Source of the DNA: Anaerobacillus alkaliphilus
Lineage (GTDB): Bacteria > Bacillota > Bacilli > Bacillales > Anaerobacillaceae
Reading direction: 5' to 3'
Assembly: GCF_004116265.1 (NCBI RefSeq)
Contig: NZ_QOUX01000047.1
Location: forward strand, 62,001-126,000
DNA length: 64,000 bases
Shown here: positions 52,636 through 62,430 of the stretch, in pieces
Layout of the letters: the number at the start of each line of letters is the position of its first letter
How positions within the stretch are numbered: position 1 is the stretch's first letter
Program-made: the position numbers and the translations under genes
The notes under the pieces: model-generated
The model's input: the letters and a program-made list of their open reading frames with translations, nothing else
What the model was told of the DNA's origin: nothing
Databases searched by the model: none

Positions 52636-52729
52636 TAGTATTTATATAGTGTTTAGGTGACAATAGTCACTTACTGGAAGAAAATCCTCACTTATACTGA
52701 AATTAATCAACGAAGGGGAGGTTGAAAGA

Positions 52730-52870
52730 ATGGCAATCAAAAAACTAGAGAAAAAGGAAGGCAAGGAAGCAACAACTTTAATCGGTACAGCTTTGGGAGT
52801 TGGCTTTGTCGGGGTAGTCATTTTAATTAGTTATCTTACTCTATACGGGTTTTACCTAGATAGAGTGTAG
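52730..52870 (+). CDS. Cytochrome c oxidase subunit 2A (ba3-type)
   Basis: 46 residues: a lysine/glutamate-rich head (MAIKKLEKKEGKEATT) and one membrane helix (LIGTALGVGFVGVVILISYL) ending in YGFYLDRV. Size, topology and position right before subunits II and I match the small subunit IIa of ba3 oxidases. GGGGAGGTTGA precedes the ATG. Identification rests mostly on context, as the sequence is short. Confidence 0.82.
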   Translation: MAIKKLEKKEGKEATTLIGTALGVGFVGVVILISYLTLYGFYLDRV

Positions 52871-52887
52871 AAAGGGGATGGGGAAAC

Positions 52888-53349
52888 ATGCATAAATCAG
52901 AAAAAGTCTGGCTTACAATTAGTTTTGGAATGATTATGTTATTTATGATCGCGACTGGGTACCAAGCATTTGCTTTAGGAATGGCACCTCCAGGGGGAAT
53001 GGAGACGATTGATCCACAGCGAGTCGACCAAATCGCACCATTTGATAATCCAGGAATTACGAAAATCGGTGAAAAAGAATATGAAGTGGTGATGACACTT
53101 CAATTATTTAGTTTTACACCTATGAATGTTGAAGTTCCTGCAGGATCTACGGTTCACTTTAGATTAACTTCAAAAGATGTAGTCCATGGGTTTCAAATTG
53201 TAAATACAAACGTTAATGGAATGATCATGCCAGGATATATCACAGATATTACCCAAACATTCCATGAACCAGGTGAGTACTTAGTGTTATGTAATGAATA
53301 TTGTGGTGTCGGTCACCAGTTTATGGCGACAACGATTACTGTTAAATAA
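52888..53349 (+). CDS. Cytochrome c oxidase subunit II (ba3-type, CuA)
   Basis: 153 residues: a single N-terminal membrane helix (about 8-28) and a cupredoxin domain. The CuA site is complete: H in DVVHGFQIV, then C-N-E-Y-C-G-V-G-H-Q-F-M with two Cys, His and Met. Short length and one helix are typical of ba3-type (B-family) oxidases rather than caa3. It receives electrons from cytochrome c. Gap to subunit I is 14 bases. Confidence 0.93.
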   Translation: MHKSEKVWLTISFGMIMLFMIATGYQAFALGMAPPGGMETIDPQRVDQIAPFDNPGITKIGEKEYEVVMTLQLFSFTPMNVEVPAGSTVHFRLTSKDVVHGFQIVNTNVNGMIMPGYITDITQTFHEPGEYLVLCNEYCGVGHQFMATTITVK

Positions 53350-53363
53350 AGGGGGGATTTAAG

Positions 53364-55043
53364 TTGGAATTACTAAGCGCACAAACCTTAAAAGATAAAA
53401 CAAATGAAGTGTTAGGGGTAAACCCGGAAGATGCGAAATTAACGAAATCATTTTTATTAGTATCATTTGTTGCATTACTTCTAGGAGGACTTTTCGGATT
53501 ATTACAAGGGATCAATCGTGCAGGACTACTCGAACTACCAACATGGCTTAACTATTACCAGGTTCTAACTGCTCACGGCTTATTGTTAATCGTAGTATTT
53601 TCTGGGTTCTTTATGATTGGATACTTCTATTCTGGTCTTTCACATACATTAGGCGGTCTTCTACCTAAAGTTCGAAGACTTGGCTGGATTGGTTTTGGAT
53701 TGGCGATGTTCGGTACGTTAGTCGTCGTCGTTATGGTATTAATGAATGAAGCATCGGTTTTATTTACCTTCTATCCGCCAATGAAGGCAAACCCAATCTT
53801 CTACTTTGGATTAGTATTTGTTGTCCTAGGAATTTGGGCGTGCAGCATTGGGGCATTTATTCAAGTAGCAAACTGGAGAAAGAAAAATAAAGGTCAACAC
53901 CTACCAATCCTTTCCTTCTTTGCAACTGGGGCATTTGTTTTACTAGTAGGTTGTACGTTGTTTGTTGCAGTAGAAGTTTTATTCTTAATCATTCCTTGGT
54001 CACTTGGTTGGGTTGATACTATCAACGTGATGTTAGCAAGAACACTGTTCTGGGCGTTTGGACATACAGCGGTGAATATTTGGTATTTAACAGCGGTCTC
54101 TGCTTGGTATGTGATTGTACCGAGAGTGATTGGTGGAAAACTTTGGAATGATACATTAACACGTGTTGTTGTTGTAGCTTTAGTTATTATGAATATTACT
54201 GGGGGCTTCCATCACCAAATCGTTGACCCTGGTATCAATGATACTATCAAATATATGCATGTATTTATGAGCTTAGCGATTGGTTTTCCTTCATTAATGA
54301 CGGCATATGCACTATTTGTTGTTATGGAACGTACGGCTAGAAAAAAAGGTGGAAAAGGTATTCTTGGTTGGCTTAAGGTTTTACCATGGGGCGATGTCCG
54401 TTTCTTAGCACCGTTTATCGCGATGCTAGCGTTTGCTCCAGCTGGTGCGGGTGGTATTGCCCAAACAACATTCCAATTAAATGCAGTTGTTCATAACACA
54501 ATGTGGGTTGTAGGACATTTCCACCTAACCCTAGGAATGTCTGTCGCTATGACTTTCTTTGGGATTAGTTACTGGTTAATTCCATATCTATCAGGTCGTG
54601 TATTAACACCAGCGATGAATAAATTAGGTGTCATCCAAACGATTATCTGGTCAGGCGCGATGATCCTAATGGCATTTGCGATGCACACCGCAGGATTATT
54701 CGGTTCACCACGAAGAACTTCTTATACAACATATGGAGATCACGCTGCAGCACTTGGATGGGATCCATACATGATGTTAATTGGTTTTGGTGCAGTTCTC
54801 TTATTAATCGGGGTTCTAATCCAATTTTACGCAGTGATCAACCTTATGTTCTTTGCACCAAAAGGTCAGACAGAGTTCCCGATTGCGGAAAAAGAGCCTG
54901 GTGATGTGTCTGGATATTGGACAGAAAGATGGGGCGTATGGGTTACCCTGATGATTATTGTCGTCGCTATGGCCTACGTTGTGCCGATCGTTGACATGAT
55001 TGTTAACGCACCTCCAGGGTCACCGCCGTTTAGAACTTGGTAG
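53364..55043 (+). CDS. Cytochrome c oxidase subunit I (b(a/o)3-type)
   Basis: 559 residues, TTG start behind AAAGGGGGGA, 13 or so membrane helices. Haem ligand His in LTAHGLLLIVV, CuB/Tyr region FGHTAVNIWYL, the double His GGFHHQIVDP, and haem ligands GHFHLTLG are all present. It catalyses oxygen reduction with proton pumping at the cytoplasmic membrane; B-family enzymes have high oxygen affinity. SCO, a Met/His-rich protein and CtaB follow, making a full assembly locus. Confidence 0.95.
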   Translation: MELLSAQTLKDKTNEVLGVNPEDAKLTKSFLLVSFVALLLGGLFGLLQGINRAGLLELPTWLNYYQVLTAHGLLLIVVFSGFFMIGYFYSGLSHTLGGLLPKVRRLGWIGFGLAMFGTLVVVVMVLMNEASVLFTFYPPMKANPIFYFGLVFVVLGIWACSIGAFIQVANWRKKNKGQHLPILSFFATGAFVLLVGCTLFVAVEVLFLIIPWSLGWVDTINVMLARTLFWAFGHTAVNIWYLTAVSAWYVIVPRVIGGKLWNDTLTRVVVVALVIMNITGGFHHQIVDPGINDTIKYMHVFMSLAIGFPSLMTAYALFVVMERTARKKGGKGILGWLKVLPWGDVRFLAPFIAMLAFAPAGAGGIAQTTFQLNAVVHNTMWVVGHFHLTLGMSVAMTFFGISYWLIPYLSGRVLTPAMNKLGVIQTIIWSGAMILMAFAMHTAGLFGSPRRTSYTTYGDHAAALGWDPYMMLIGFGAVLLLIGVLIQFYAVINLMFFAPKGQTEFPIAEKEPGDVSGYWTERWGVWVTLMIIVVAMAYVVPIVDMIVNAPPGSPPFRTW

Positions 55044-55053
55044 AAAGCAAGAT

Positions 55054-55094
55054 AAAGAGATAGTTCGAAAACTTCGGCTATCTCTTTCCCTTTC
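55054..55094 (+). terminator. Hairpin after subunit I
   Basis: AAAGAGATAG / CTATCTCTTT, perfect 10-bp stem with an imperfect T run; probably attenuates expression of the assembly genes relative to the structural genes. Confidence 0.75.
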
Positions 55095-55121
55095 ATTTGA
55101 GAAAAAAAGGAAGTGACCTAC

Positions 55122-55754
55122 ATGATAGGAAGTAAGCATAACAGAATTGCTCTCGTTGTCGTTTTATTATTTGGGTGTATCTTATACTATGTAGGAACGG
55201 ATGGATTTCGGGCATTTACGGCAGAAACCGCAAGATTTAATCAATTAATGAAAACACAACCACAATTCCCAGATGTAACATTTGTGGATAGTAATGAAAG
55301 AGTTTACTCTTTTTCTGAATTCGAAAATAAACATGTATTTATTACATTTATGTATACAGCTTGTACAACAGTCTGCTGGCAACTAGAATCGAACATGGGA
55401 CACGTCTACGACCGTATTCCTAAACAATATCTTAGTGAAGACATCGTCTTTTTAAGTATAAGTTTTGATCCAGAGAGAGACGATCCTGCTACGTTAGATC
55501 AATATAAAGACTACTTTGGTAGTGATGGTGAGACATGGAGGATGGCAACAATTCCAGACCAAGCTGAATTAGATAATCTTTTAAAAGAATTCGGGGTCAT
55601 CGTCATCCCTAATGGGAATGGAGATTTTATGCATAATTCGGCATTCTATTTGGTCAATCGACAAGGGACGCTAACAAGCATTATGGACTTTACAAACATA
55701 GAAGATGCTGTGAGTACGGTTAGTAGTATTCTTGAAAGCGATAAGGGGGAGTAG
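55122..55754 (+). CDS. SCO1/SenC/PrrC-family copper chaperone
   Basis: 210 residues from ATG 55122 (AGGAAGTGA in front; GTG 55113 is in that site). N-terminal membrane helix, then a thioredoxin fold with the copper motif C-T-T-V-C and the distal His in MHNSAF. SCO proteins deliver copper to the CuA site of oxidase subunit II, encoded just upstream. The stop is 3 bases before the next gene, so the two are coupled. Confidence 0.92.
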   Translation: MIGSKHNRIALVVVLLFGCILYYVGTDGFRAFTAETARFNQLMKTQPQFPDVTFVDSNERVYSFSEFENKHVFITFMYTACTTVCWQLESNMGHVYDRIPKQYLSEDIVFLSISFDPERDDPATLDQYKDYFGSDGETWRMATIPDQAELDNLLKEFGVIVIPNGNGDFMHNSAFYLVNRQGTLTSIMDFTNIEDAVSTVSSILESDKGE

Positions 55755-55757
55755 GGG

Positions 55758-56315
55758 ATGGATCAATGTAAGATCGGTTTGGCCTTATTTATTTTCTTAG
55801 TAATTCCTCCTGTTGCTACATTTATGGAATCGGTCATGGTCATGCATATGCATATGCAAATGCCGATGCTAATTATTGCGGGTTTATTGATGGCACCTTT
55901 TTTTCAACAACGATTTCCTCGCTTTTTTGAAAAATGGAATGAAAATGGCTTACCAGGAGTACTACTATTTATCATCATTATGGTATACTGGATACTACCA
56001 AGAACGATGGATGAAGCATTAACACTACAAAGTGTAGAAGTATTTAAGTTTATTAGTCTACCATTTTTAGCAGGAGTACCGTTACGTGACAGCTGGAAGA
56101 AGCTAAGTGTAGTTCAAAAGAATACACTGATTGCATTTTTTACGCTCGTATTTATAGGAATGGGCTTACTTTATATCCTTGCACCTGTTCAGTTATGTAA
56201 TAATTACTTACTAATTGAGCAAATTGCACTTGGTTGGGCGTTTGTATTAACGGCACTTGGTATGGTAATTTATCTATTGTATGTAGCTTTTGTGGATCCC
56301 TCAGAGTACGAGTGA
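55758..56315 (+). CDS. Met/His-rich membrane protein of the oxidase locus
   Basis: 185 residues with five to six membrane helices. The first helix pair holds M-V-M-H-M-H-M-Q-M-P, an alternating Met/His run in the membrane, suited to Cu(I) binding. Genes of this type recur in ba3 oxidase loci, possibly as CtaG-like copper or assembly factors. I do not recognise a named family. Translationally coupled to the SCO gene. Confidence 0.7.
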   Translation: MDQCKIGLALFIFLVIPPVATFMESVMVMHMHMQMPMLIIAGLLMAPFFQQRFPRFFEKWNENGLPGVLLFIIIMVYWILPRTMDEALTLQSVEVFKFISLPFLAGVPLRDSWKKLSVVQKNTLIAFFTLVFIGMGLLYILAPVQLCNNYLLIEQIALGWAFVLTALGMVIYLLYVAFVDPSEYE

Positions 56316-56356
56316 CTTAGAGGAGAAATAGAGTACGTTTGAAGGAGGGCAGTAGC

Positions 56357-57280
56357 ATGAATAAACAAGTAATTCTTACTCAACAAGTAGCAGAGAAGCA
56401 AAATGTTCTGACTTTGATTGCGGATCTAAAGTCATTAGTAAAGTTTCCTGTCTTAATTGCGAATGTTCTCCCTGTTTTTACGGGATTTTGGTTAGCGTTG
56501 TATTTTTCTAATGCCTCCTTTCAAGACTACTTTTCTCTGTTTTTGTTAACTATTACGGGAAGTACATTGGTTATAGCTGGAGCACTTGTTATAAACAATT
56601 GGTACGATGTTGATATTGACTCGGTCATGGCAAGAACGATGAAACGACCGACGGTAACAGGAACTATTTCTTTAAAAATGGTATTAATGTTGGGAATTAT
56701 TCTTACTTCGGTCGGATTTATCCTCTTACTATTTACTACTATAGAAGCAACGATTTATGCATTTATTGGTTGGTTTACGTATGTGGTTTTATACACAATG
56801 TGGTCAAAACGCAAGTATACGTTAAATACTGTGATTGGAAGTGTTTCAGGAGCAGTTACTCCATTCATTGGGTGGACGGCAGTAGCATCTGGAAATCATA
56901 TGGTTCCAATTCTACTATTTTCAATCCTGTTTATCTGGCAAATGCCACATACATTTGCGATCGCAATGAGAAAATATGAAGAATATAAAGCAGCAGGTGT
57001 TGCGATGCTCCCGGTTGTTCGTGGTTTTACCATGACAAAAAGGCAAATCATCGTTTACGTTGCCTGCCTACTACCATTACCGTTTTATTTCATTGAGTTT
57101 AGTCTAACATTTGTTATTATCGCAACCATACTAACTCTTGCTTGGCTAGGGTTAAGTATTTACGGATTATTTACAAAAGATGATCAAAAGTATGCTTATA
57201 TTAGTTTTCTGTACTCAGTAAATTATATAACGATTTTGTTTCTACTATTGGTTATTGTGACATTGCCTGTATTCAGGTAA
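56357..57280 (+). CDS. ctaB: Protoheme IX farnesyltransferase (haem O synthase)
   Basis: 307 residues from the ATG at 56357 with GAAGGAGGG in front (the frame is open from a TTG at 56339). UbiA-type prenyltransferase: N-N-W-Y-D-V-D-I-D first aspartate motif, R-x-x-x-R-P-T following, and the second motif in AIAMRKYEEYKAAGVAML. Nine membrane helices. It makes haem O from haem B for the a3/o3 site of the upstream oxidase. Last gene of the oxidase locus. Confidence 0.95.
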   Translation: MNKQVILTQQVAEKQNVLTLIADLKSLVKFPVLIANVLPVFTGFWLALYFSNASFQDYFSLFLLTITGSTLVIAGALVINNWYDVDIDSVMARTMKRPTVTGTISLKMVLMLGIILTSVGFILLLFTTIEATIYAFIGWFTYVVLYTMWSKRKYTLNTVIGSVSGAVTPFIGWTAVASGNHMVPILLFSILFIWQMPHTFAIAMRKYEEYKAAGVAMLPVVRGFTMTKRQIIVYVACLLPLPFYFIEFSLTFVIIATILTLAWLGLSIYGLFTKDDQKYAYISFLYSVNYITILFLLLVIVTLPVFR

Positions 57281-57365
57281 TTCCTGCGTTCGAAAGGTAT
57301 CTTGTCCTAACCTATAGTGTGAGTAAGACCAGGGGGGCTATCCTCTCGTCTATCCTATAATCCAT

Positions 57366-57412
57366 AATCAAAGAGACTGCCTCTCGTTAGGGCAGTCTCT
57401 TTGATTTGTTTT
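57366..57412. terminator. Terminator of the oxidase locus
   Basis: Perfect 16-bp stem AATCAAAGAGACTGCC / GGCAGTCTCTTTGATT with a 9-nt loop, followed by TGTTTT. Confidence 0.92.
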
Positions 57413-57535
57413 ATATTAACAATCCAAAATCTTAATAAATTTATATGCTAATAAACAAGCGTAAAGGTTAATATAATTACATTTAGCAAAATCATTAACT
57501 AATTAATAAAAATGTTCAAATTGTATACGAAAAAG

Positions 57536-57567
57536 CTGTTGACAGCGCTTTCCTTGCATTATATAGT
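57536..57567 (+). promoter_or_regulatory. Promoter with overlapping cre-like site before the sugar ABC operon
   Basis: -35 TTGACA (57539-57544), 17 bp, -10 TATAGT (57562-57567). TTGACAGCGCTTTCC overlaps the -35 and matches the CcpA cre consensus (WTGNAANCGNWNNCW) at all but two fixed positions. Carbon catabolite repression is inferred. RNA start would be ~70 bases before the TTG start of the binding protein. Confidence 0.65.
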
Positions 57568-57646
57568 TAACATATAGTTTAAATGTCATAGTGTTTCGAC
57601 AAATTAACATTAACATTTTTATTAATGAATGGTTGGGGGGATTTTT

Positions 57647-60559
57647 TTGATTTACATAAAGGTTAAAAAAATAACATTAATTGCTATTATCATTATTTTA
57701 ACATTCACACAAATTCCAACGTACACGAAGGTTGAGAGTTCAGGCAATCAAGAGATAACCAAAAAACGTGTAAATCTTACAAATACTACCTCCGCTTTAC
57801 AAGAAAAATATAGTACATATGTAGATGATAGCAGAAAGTTATATAGTGGTGCAGATATATTGATAGATAATATAGAAGGAATTGTTACGGATCACAAGTT
57901 CCTTGATGTATATGATGGAAAACAAGTGGTTCGAATTGACCAAAATAAAGAGGTTACCATTCGGATCAATGCGCCAGAAAGTGCGTTTTACAATATAGGG
58001 TTATCTTATATCATTGATGATCAAAACGTGTTACCTACCCAAATCGAAATGCAGTTAAATGGTCAATTTCCTTTTTATGAATTACGAAATTTAGTTTTTG
58101 AAAGCAAATGGAAATCTCCTGATGTAAATCCGCAAGATAAGTATGGAAATGAAATCGTACCACAACCAATCAAAGTCATCGATTGGCAGGAAAAATATAT
58201 TAGTGATGCAAGTTACCGCTCAAGTGAACCATTTAAGATTTTTTTAGATAAAGGTGAAAACGAGATCTCGTTAAAATCAACAGAAGGTAATCTATCGTTC
58301 CGATCGATCAGGTTGTCTAAACCTACTGAATTACCAAACTATGAAAAGGCAGAAGTGAGTGGGGATAACTTTATTGTTATTCAAGGTCAAGATATTGCTT
58401 ACAGAAATGACTCTTCCATCCGTGCTGGCGCCTTATTTAGTGTAGATCTAACCCCTTATCAAACTGATAAACGAGTGTTAAATTACTTAGATAACCAATC
58501 ATTTAAACGACCTGGACACCTTGTTGAATATGAATTTGAGGTAAATGAGCCAGGGTTCTATTACTTTGGTTTCGATTATCGTCAAAATGCTAAAGCTGAC
58601 TTCCCAGTCTTCGTTAATATTTTCATTAATCAAGGGACTCCTTTTCAGGAATTTCAGAACTACCCATTTCATTACACTTCGAAGTTTAGGGATGTAACTG
58701 TTCAAGATCCTGTTACAAAGGAAAATATCCCTATTTTTCTAGAAGCTGGTCAACATACGATTGGTTTTGCGATCAGCTTAGATCATCTGAAACCAACAAT
58801 AGAATCAGTAGAACGTCTAATTAATGAAATTCAATCAATGTCATTGGAAATGACAAACTTGGCTGGTCCAAATGTGGATCGACATAGAGATATTAATGTT
58901 GAGGAATTTATTCCAGGTGTTACAGAGCAATTGTTTTCATGGGCAGAGGAAATGAACGAACTGTATGAAGATCTAAGAGTTTTTAATCCCACGGTCAATG
59001 AACTAGGAGCGTTTACTTCATTAAAAATTGCCGAAAAACAAGTAAGAAGTCTAGCTAATGAAATTGATAAATTATTAGTTAGAAAAAATGAATTGGCTAC
59101 AGGAACTAACTCTGTTACTGCTTATTTAGGAAATTTAATTCAAGACATCAATAACAATGGTTTGGCAATCAACCAATTCTATTTTTATCAAAATCAAGAA
59201 GATATTCCAAAGCGTAAAGGGTTTTTCTACAAGCAATTTGCAAAGCTTGAACGTCTAGTAAAGTCTTTTGGTAGTCAAGACTACGCTGTAGATAACATTA
59301 ATCCTGATCACCTCCAAGTATGGGTGAATCGTCCAAGGCAGTATATTGAAATTATTCAACAATTAATTGATGAGCAATTTACACCTCAAACAGGAATTAA
59401 AGTCGATTTATCAATTATGCCGGATCAAAACAAACTAATTTTAGCCAATGCAGCTAATAAAGCCCCTGATGTAGCAGTGGGGGTTAACTATGCACTCCCG
59501 TTTGAAATTGCCATTAGGGGTGCATTGCAAGATCTAACGGAGTTTGAGGATTTCAATGAAGTGAAAACTAGATTTCCAGAAGGCTTACATGTACCAGCGA
59601 CAGTGAAGGATGGAATTTATGCGTTACCAGATACGATGAATTTCTGGGTGCTTTTTTATCGCAAAGATATTCTGGACTCTCTTTCTCTTCCTGTACCAGA
59701 TACGATTGATCAAGTAAGGACATACTTACCTGAATTGCAACGAAGAGGAATGAATTTCTTTTATCCAACAGCTGGGATGGCAGGTTTGAAAATATTTGCA
59801 GGTACAATGCCTATCATCTATCAAAATGGCGGCCGTTTCTATAATGAGACAATCGGTAGGACTGCTTTAAACGAGAGTGCTTCGATTGAAGGAATGCGAC
59901 AGTTAACAGAATTGTTTACGATATACAACATTCCGTATGATGTTCCAAGCTTTTATCAGCAATTTAGAGACGGATCTCTCCCGATCGGTATATCAGATTA
60001 CTTCATGTATAACTTAATTCTTAATGCTGCTCCTGAAATCGCAAACTCTTGGGATATTGCCTTAATGCCGGGGATAAAAAATGCAAATGGGGAAGTTGAG
60101 AGATGGTCTGCAGGTGGCGCCGAAAGTAATCTTATATTTAAAGACTCTACCAAAAGAGATGAAGCGTGGGAATTCTTAAAGTGGTGGTCGAGTACAGAAG
60201 TGCAAATCGCTTTTGGAAATACTCTACAAACGACCTACGGGGAAGAGTATATTTGGAACACTGCTAATATGGAAGCTTATGCTGGATTGCCTTGGATCAC
60301 AGCCCACAAAAACGTAGTGATCGAACAAACCGAATGGCTGACAGAGGTTCCTAGGGTTCCAGGAAGTTACATGTTAGAAAGAGAGATTAGTAATGCTTAT
60401 AACTCTATTATCTTGGATGGTCAAAATTTAAGGAATGCGATTGACTTAGCAAGTAAGCGAATCAACCGTGAAACCTTACGAAAACTCGAAGAATTTGGAT
60501 ATATACGAAATGGAGAATTTATTGAACAATATCCTAATCCGGAATTTACTAATGATTAA
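57647..60559 (+). CDS. Carbohydrate ABC transporter substrate-binding protein with large N-terminal extension
   Basis: 970 residues from TTG 57647 (TTGGGGGGA in front; ATG 57629 lies ahead of that site). Signal peptide covers ~1-30. The N-terminal ~500 residues hold two beta-sandwich, carbohydrate-module-like units (INAPESAFYNIGLSYII and FEVNEPGFYYFGFDYRQ). The C-terminal ~430 residues are a cluster-B binding protein (DVAVGVNYALPFEIA; DTMNFWVLFYRKDIL; TEVQIAFGN). Usual binding proteins are ~430 residues, so this is a fusion. Permeases follow in the operon. Confidence 0.88.
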   Translation: MIYIKVKKITLIAIIIILTFTQIPTYTKVESSGNQEITKKRVNLTNTTSALQEKYSTYVDDSRKLYSGADILIDNIEGIVTDHKFLDVYDGKQVVRIDQNKEVTIRINAPESAFYNIGLSYIIDDQNVLPTQIEMQLNGQFPFYELRNLVFESKWKSPDVNPQDKYGNEIVPQPIKVIDWQEKYISDASYRSSEPFKIFLDKGENEISLKSTEGNLSFRSIRLSKPTELPNYEKAEVSGDNFIVIQGQDIAYRNDSSIRAGALFSVDLTPYQTDKRVLNYLDNQSFKRPGHLVEYEFEVNEPGFYYFGFDYRQNAKADFPVFVNIFINQGTPFQEFQNYPFHYTSKFRDVTVQDPVTKENIPIFLEAGQHTIGFAISLDHLKPTIESVERLINEIQSMSLEMTNLAGPNVDRHRDINVEEFIPGVTEQLFSWAEEMNELYEDLRVFNPTVNELGAFTSLKIAEKQVRSLANEIDKLLVRKNELATGTNSVTAYLGNLIQDINNNGLAINQFYFYQNQEDIPKRKGFFYKQFAKLERLVKSFGSQDYAVDNINPDHLQVWVNRPRQYIEIIQQLIDEQFTPQTGIKVDLSIMPDQNKLILANAANKAPDVAVGVNYALPFEIAIRGALQDLTEFEDFNEVKTRFPEGLHVPATVKDGIYALPDTMNFWVLFYRKDILDSLSLPVPDTIDQVRTYLPELQRRGMNFFYPTAGMAGLKIFAGTMPIIYQNGGRFYNETIGRTALNESASIEGMRQLTELFTIYNIPYDVPSFYQQFRDGSLPIGISDYFMYNLILNAAPEIANSWDIALMPGIKNANGEVERWSAGGAESNLIFKDSTKRDEAWEFLKWWSSTEVQIAFGNTLQTTYGEEYIWNTANMEAYAGLPWITAHKNVVIEQTEWLTEVPRVPGSYMLEREISNAYNSIILDGQNLRNAIDLASKRINRETLRKLEEFGYIRNGEFIEQYPNPEFTND

Positions 60560-60574
60560 GCAGGGGGCAAACTT

Positions 60575-61537
60575 ATGCAAAAGGCAGATCATTTGGGCGA
60601 AGCGGTAGTTGAAATAAAAACCGAACCGCCAATGCTTCAAAAACATTTGCAAAAAGCCAAAAGGATCAATAAGACTCCGTATCTCTTTTTGCTTCCGTAT
60701 CTACTATTGTTTTTACTTTTTATCATCATACCAATTGTTATGGCTATCTATCTATCGTTTACAAATTTTAATACGATTGAACGCCCTGAATTTATTGGTT
60801 TCTTAAACTATCTGAATCTATTAACTCAAGATGAGATCTTCATGCAATACGTTTTGCCTAATACTGTACTATTTGCTTTAATTGTCGGTCCAGGAGGCTA
60901 TATCTTAGCCTTCCTCCTGGCCTGGAGTTTGGCGCAACTTACGAGGCTACCTCGAATGATTTTGGCTCTGATCTTTTATTCGCCTTCGATGACTTCGGGT
61001 GTGGCCATGGCAGTGGTTTGGACGATCATCTTTAGTGGGAACCAAGCAGGATATGCGAACAGCCTCCTAATGAGGTGGGGAATTATCACGGAGCCACTTA
61101 TCTTTCTGCAAGATACTAGGTATATTCTGTTAATTATGATCGTCGTAGCCTTGTGGAGTAGTATGGGAGTTGGTTTCTTAGCAATGCTCGCGGGTGTCCT
61201 AAATGTGGACGAAACTCTTTATGAAGCTGGCGCAATCGATGGGATAAAAAATAGGCTCCAAGAACTTATTTACATTACCATTCCATCCATGAAGCCACAA
61301 ATGCTATTTGGTGCAGTTATGGCAATTGTAAATACCTTTGCCACCGGCATCATAGGGGTCCAACTTACTGGGTCTAACCCGACTCCTAACTATGCGGGGC
61401 AATTAATTGTAAATCATATTGAAGACTACGGATTTATTCGATTTGAAATGGGATATGCTGCAGCGCTCTCAGTTGTGCTGTTATTGATTATTTATGTATT
61501 CGCACACATCTCGAAAAAACTGTTTAGCGAAACATAG
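60575..61537 (+). CDS. Carbohydrate ABC transporter permease, MalF/UgpA type
   Basis: 320 residues with six membrane helices after a ~35-residue cytoplasmic head. The EAA loop is [20 protein letters not shown], then [10 protein letters not shown], the ATPase contact. First permease of the CUT1 pair. No ATPase gene is in view, so a shared MsmX-type ATPase may power it, as is common in Bacillus (inference). Confidence 0.93.
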   Translation: MQKADHLGEAVVEIKTEPPMLQKHLQKAKRINKTPYLFLLPYLLLFLLFIIIPIVMAIYLSFTNFNTIERPEFIGFLNYLNLLTQDEIFMQYVLPNTVLFALIVGPGGYILAFLLAWSLAQLTRLPRMILALIFYSPSMTSGVAMAVVWTIIFSGNQAGYANSLLMRWGIITEPLIFLQDTRYILLIMIVVALWSSMGVGFLAMLAGVLNVDETLYEAGAIDGIKNRLQELIYITIPSMKPQMLFGAVMAIVNTFATGIIGVQLTGSNPTPNYAGQLIVNHIEDYGFIRFEMGYAAALSVVLLLIIYVFAHISKKLFSET

Positions 61538-61552
61538 GAAAGGAAAGATGAT

Positions 61553-62422
61553 ATGGCTCTGAAAGCAAGCGGTGCTAATCCAAAGAAATTCCATAAAAGT
61601 CAAGTAAAGTTCTATCTTTTCTTACTACCATTTGCGGTGTTTATGCTTTTACCAATCCTTTTTATCTTTAATCATGCCTTTAAACCACTTGATGAACTAT
61701 ATGCTTTTCCACCAAGATTTTTCGTTTACAAACCGACATTTGATAACTTTACAAATCTATTTGAACTAGCCAATGCTTCTGGTATTCCCATGAGTAGATA
61801 TGTATTTAACAGTTTAATAGTTACATTCTCAGTTGTATTCCTTTCCGTGGTAATTTCTACCATGGCAGGCTATGTGCTTTCTAAAAAGAACTTTAAAGGA
61901 AAAAAGGCAATTTTTGAAATCAATAACGCTGCACTAATGTTCGTACCAATAGCAGTCATCATTCCAAGGTTCTTAACCGTTACAATTTTAGGAATTGAAG
62001 ATACATTTTTTGCACACATACTGCCGTTGCTAGCGATGCCTGTAGGATTGTTCTTATTAAAACAGTTTATTGATCAAATCCCAGATTCGCTAATTGAAGC
62101 TGCGATTATTGATGGCGCCAGTGAGTTTAAAATCTATTTAAAAATTATTTTGCCATTAATTAAGCCGGCGATCGCAACAGCTGCGATCTTAGCGTTCCAA
62201 TTAGTTTGGAATAATATTGAAACGTCAATTTTATTTACAACGAGTGAGAATATGAGAACACTAGCATTCTTTATGAACACACTAGTTGCTAATACAAACG
62301 TTGTAGTTGGTCAAGGGATGGCAGCAGTTGCATCATTAATTATGTTTGTTCCAAATTTAATTCTATTTATTATTTTACAAAGTATGGTTATGAACACGAT
62401 GTCGCATTCTGGGTTAAAGTAG
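61553..62422 (+). CDS. Carbohydrate ABC transporter permease, MalG/UgpE type
   Basis: 289 residues, six membrane helices; EAA loop [20 protein letters not shown] with the following [11 protein letters not shown]. Second permease of the CUT1 pair, 15 bases after the first. Together they form the membrane channel for the sugar captured by the large binding protein. Confidence 0.93.
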   Translation: MALKASGANPKKFHKSQVKFYLFLLPFAVFMLLPILFIFNHAFKPLDELYAFPPRFFVYKPTFDNFTNLFELANASGIPMSRYVFNSLIVTFSVVFLSVVISTMAGYVLSKKNFKGKKAIFEINNAALMFVPIAVIIPRFLTVTILGIEDTFFAHILPLLAMPVGLFLLKQFIDQIPDSLIEAAIIDGASEFKIYLKIILPLIKPAIATAAILAFQLVWNNIETSILFTTSENMRTLAFFMNTLVANTNVVVGQGMAAVASLIMFVPNLILFIILQSMVMNTMSHSGLK

Positions 62423-62430
62423 GTGAGAAA

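Larger units (their letters stand above)
52375..52729. other. 355-bp intergenic region with repeats
   Basis: Contains the 34-bp repeat at 52380-52413, a hairpin GAGATCTCTC/GAGAGACCTC (52430-52469), a degenerate long palindrome at 52480-52635, and GTGACAATAGTCAC (52658-52671), then the ribosome site of the oxidase operon. Confidence 0.65.
57281..57646. other. 366-bp intergenic region
   Basis: Contains the ctaB terminator (57366-57412), then A+T-rich sequence with the promoter/cre-like site at 57536-57567. No ORF. Confidence 0.7.
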
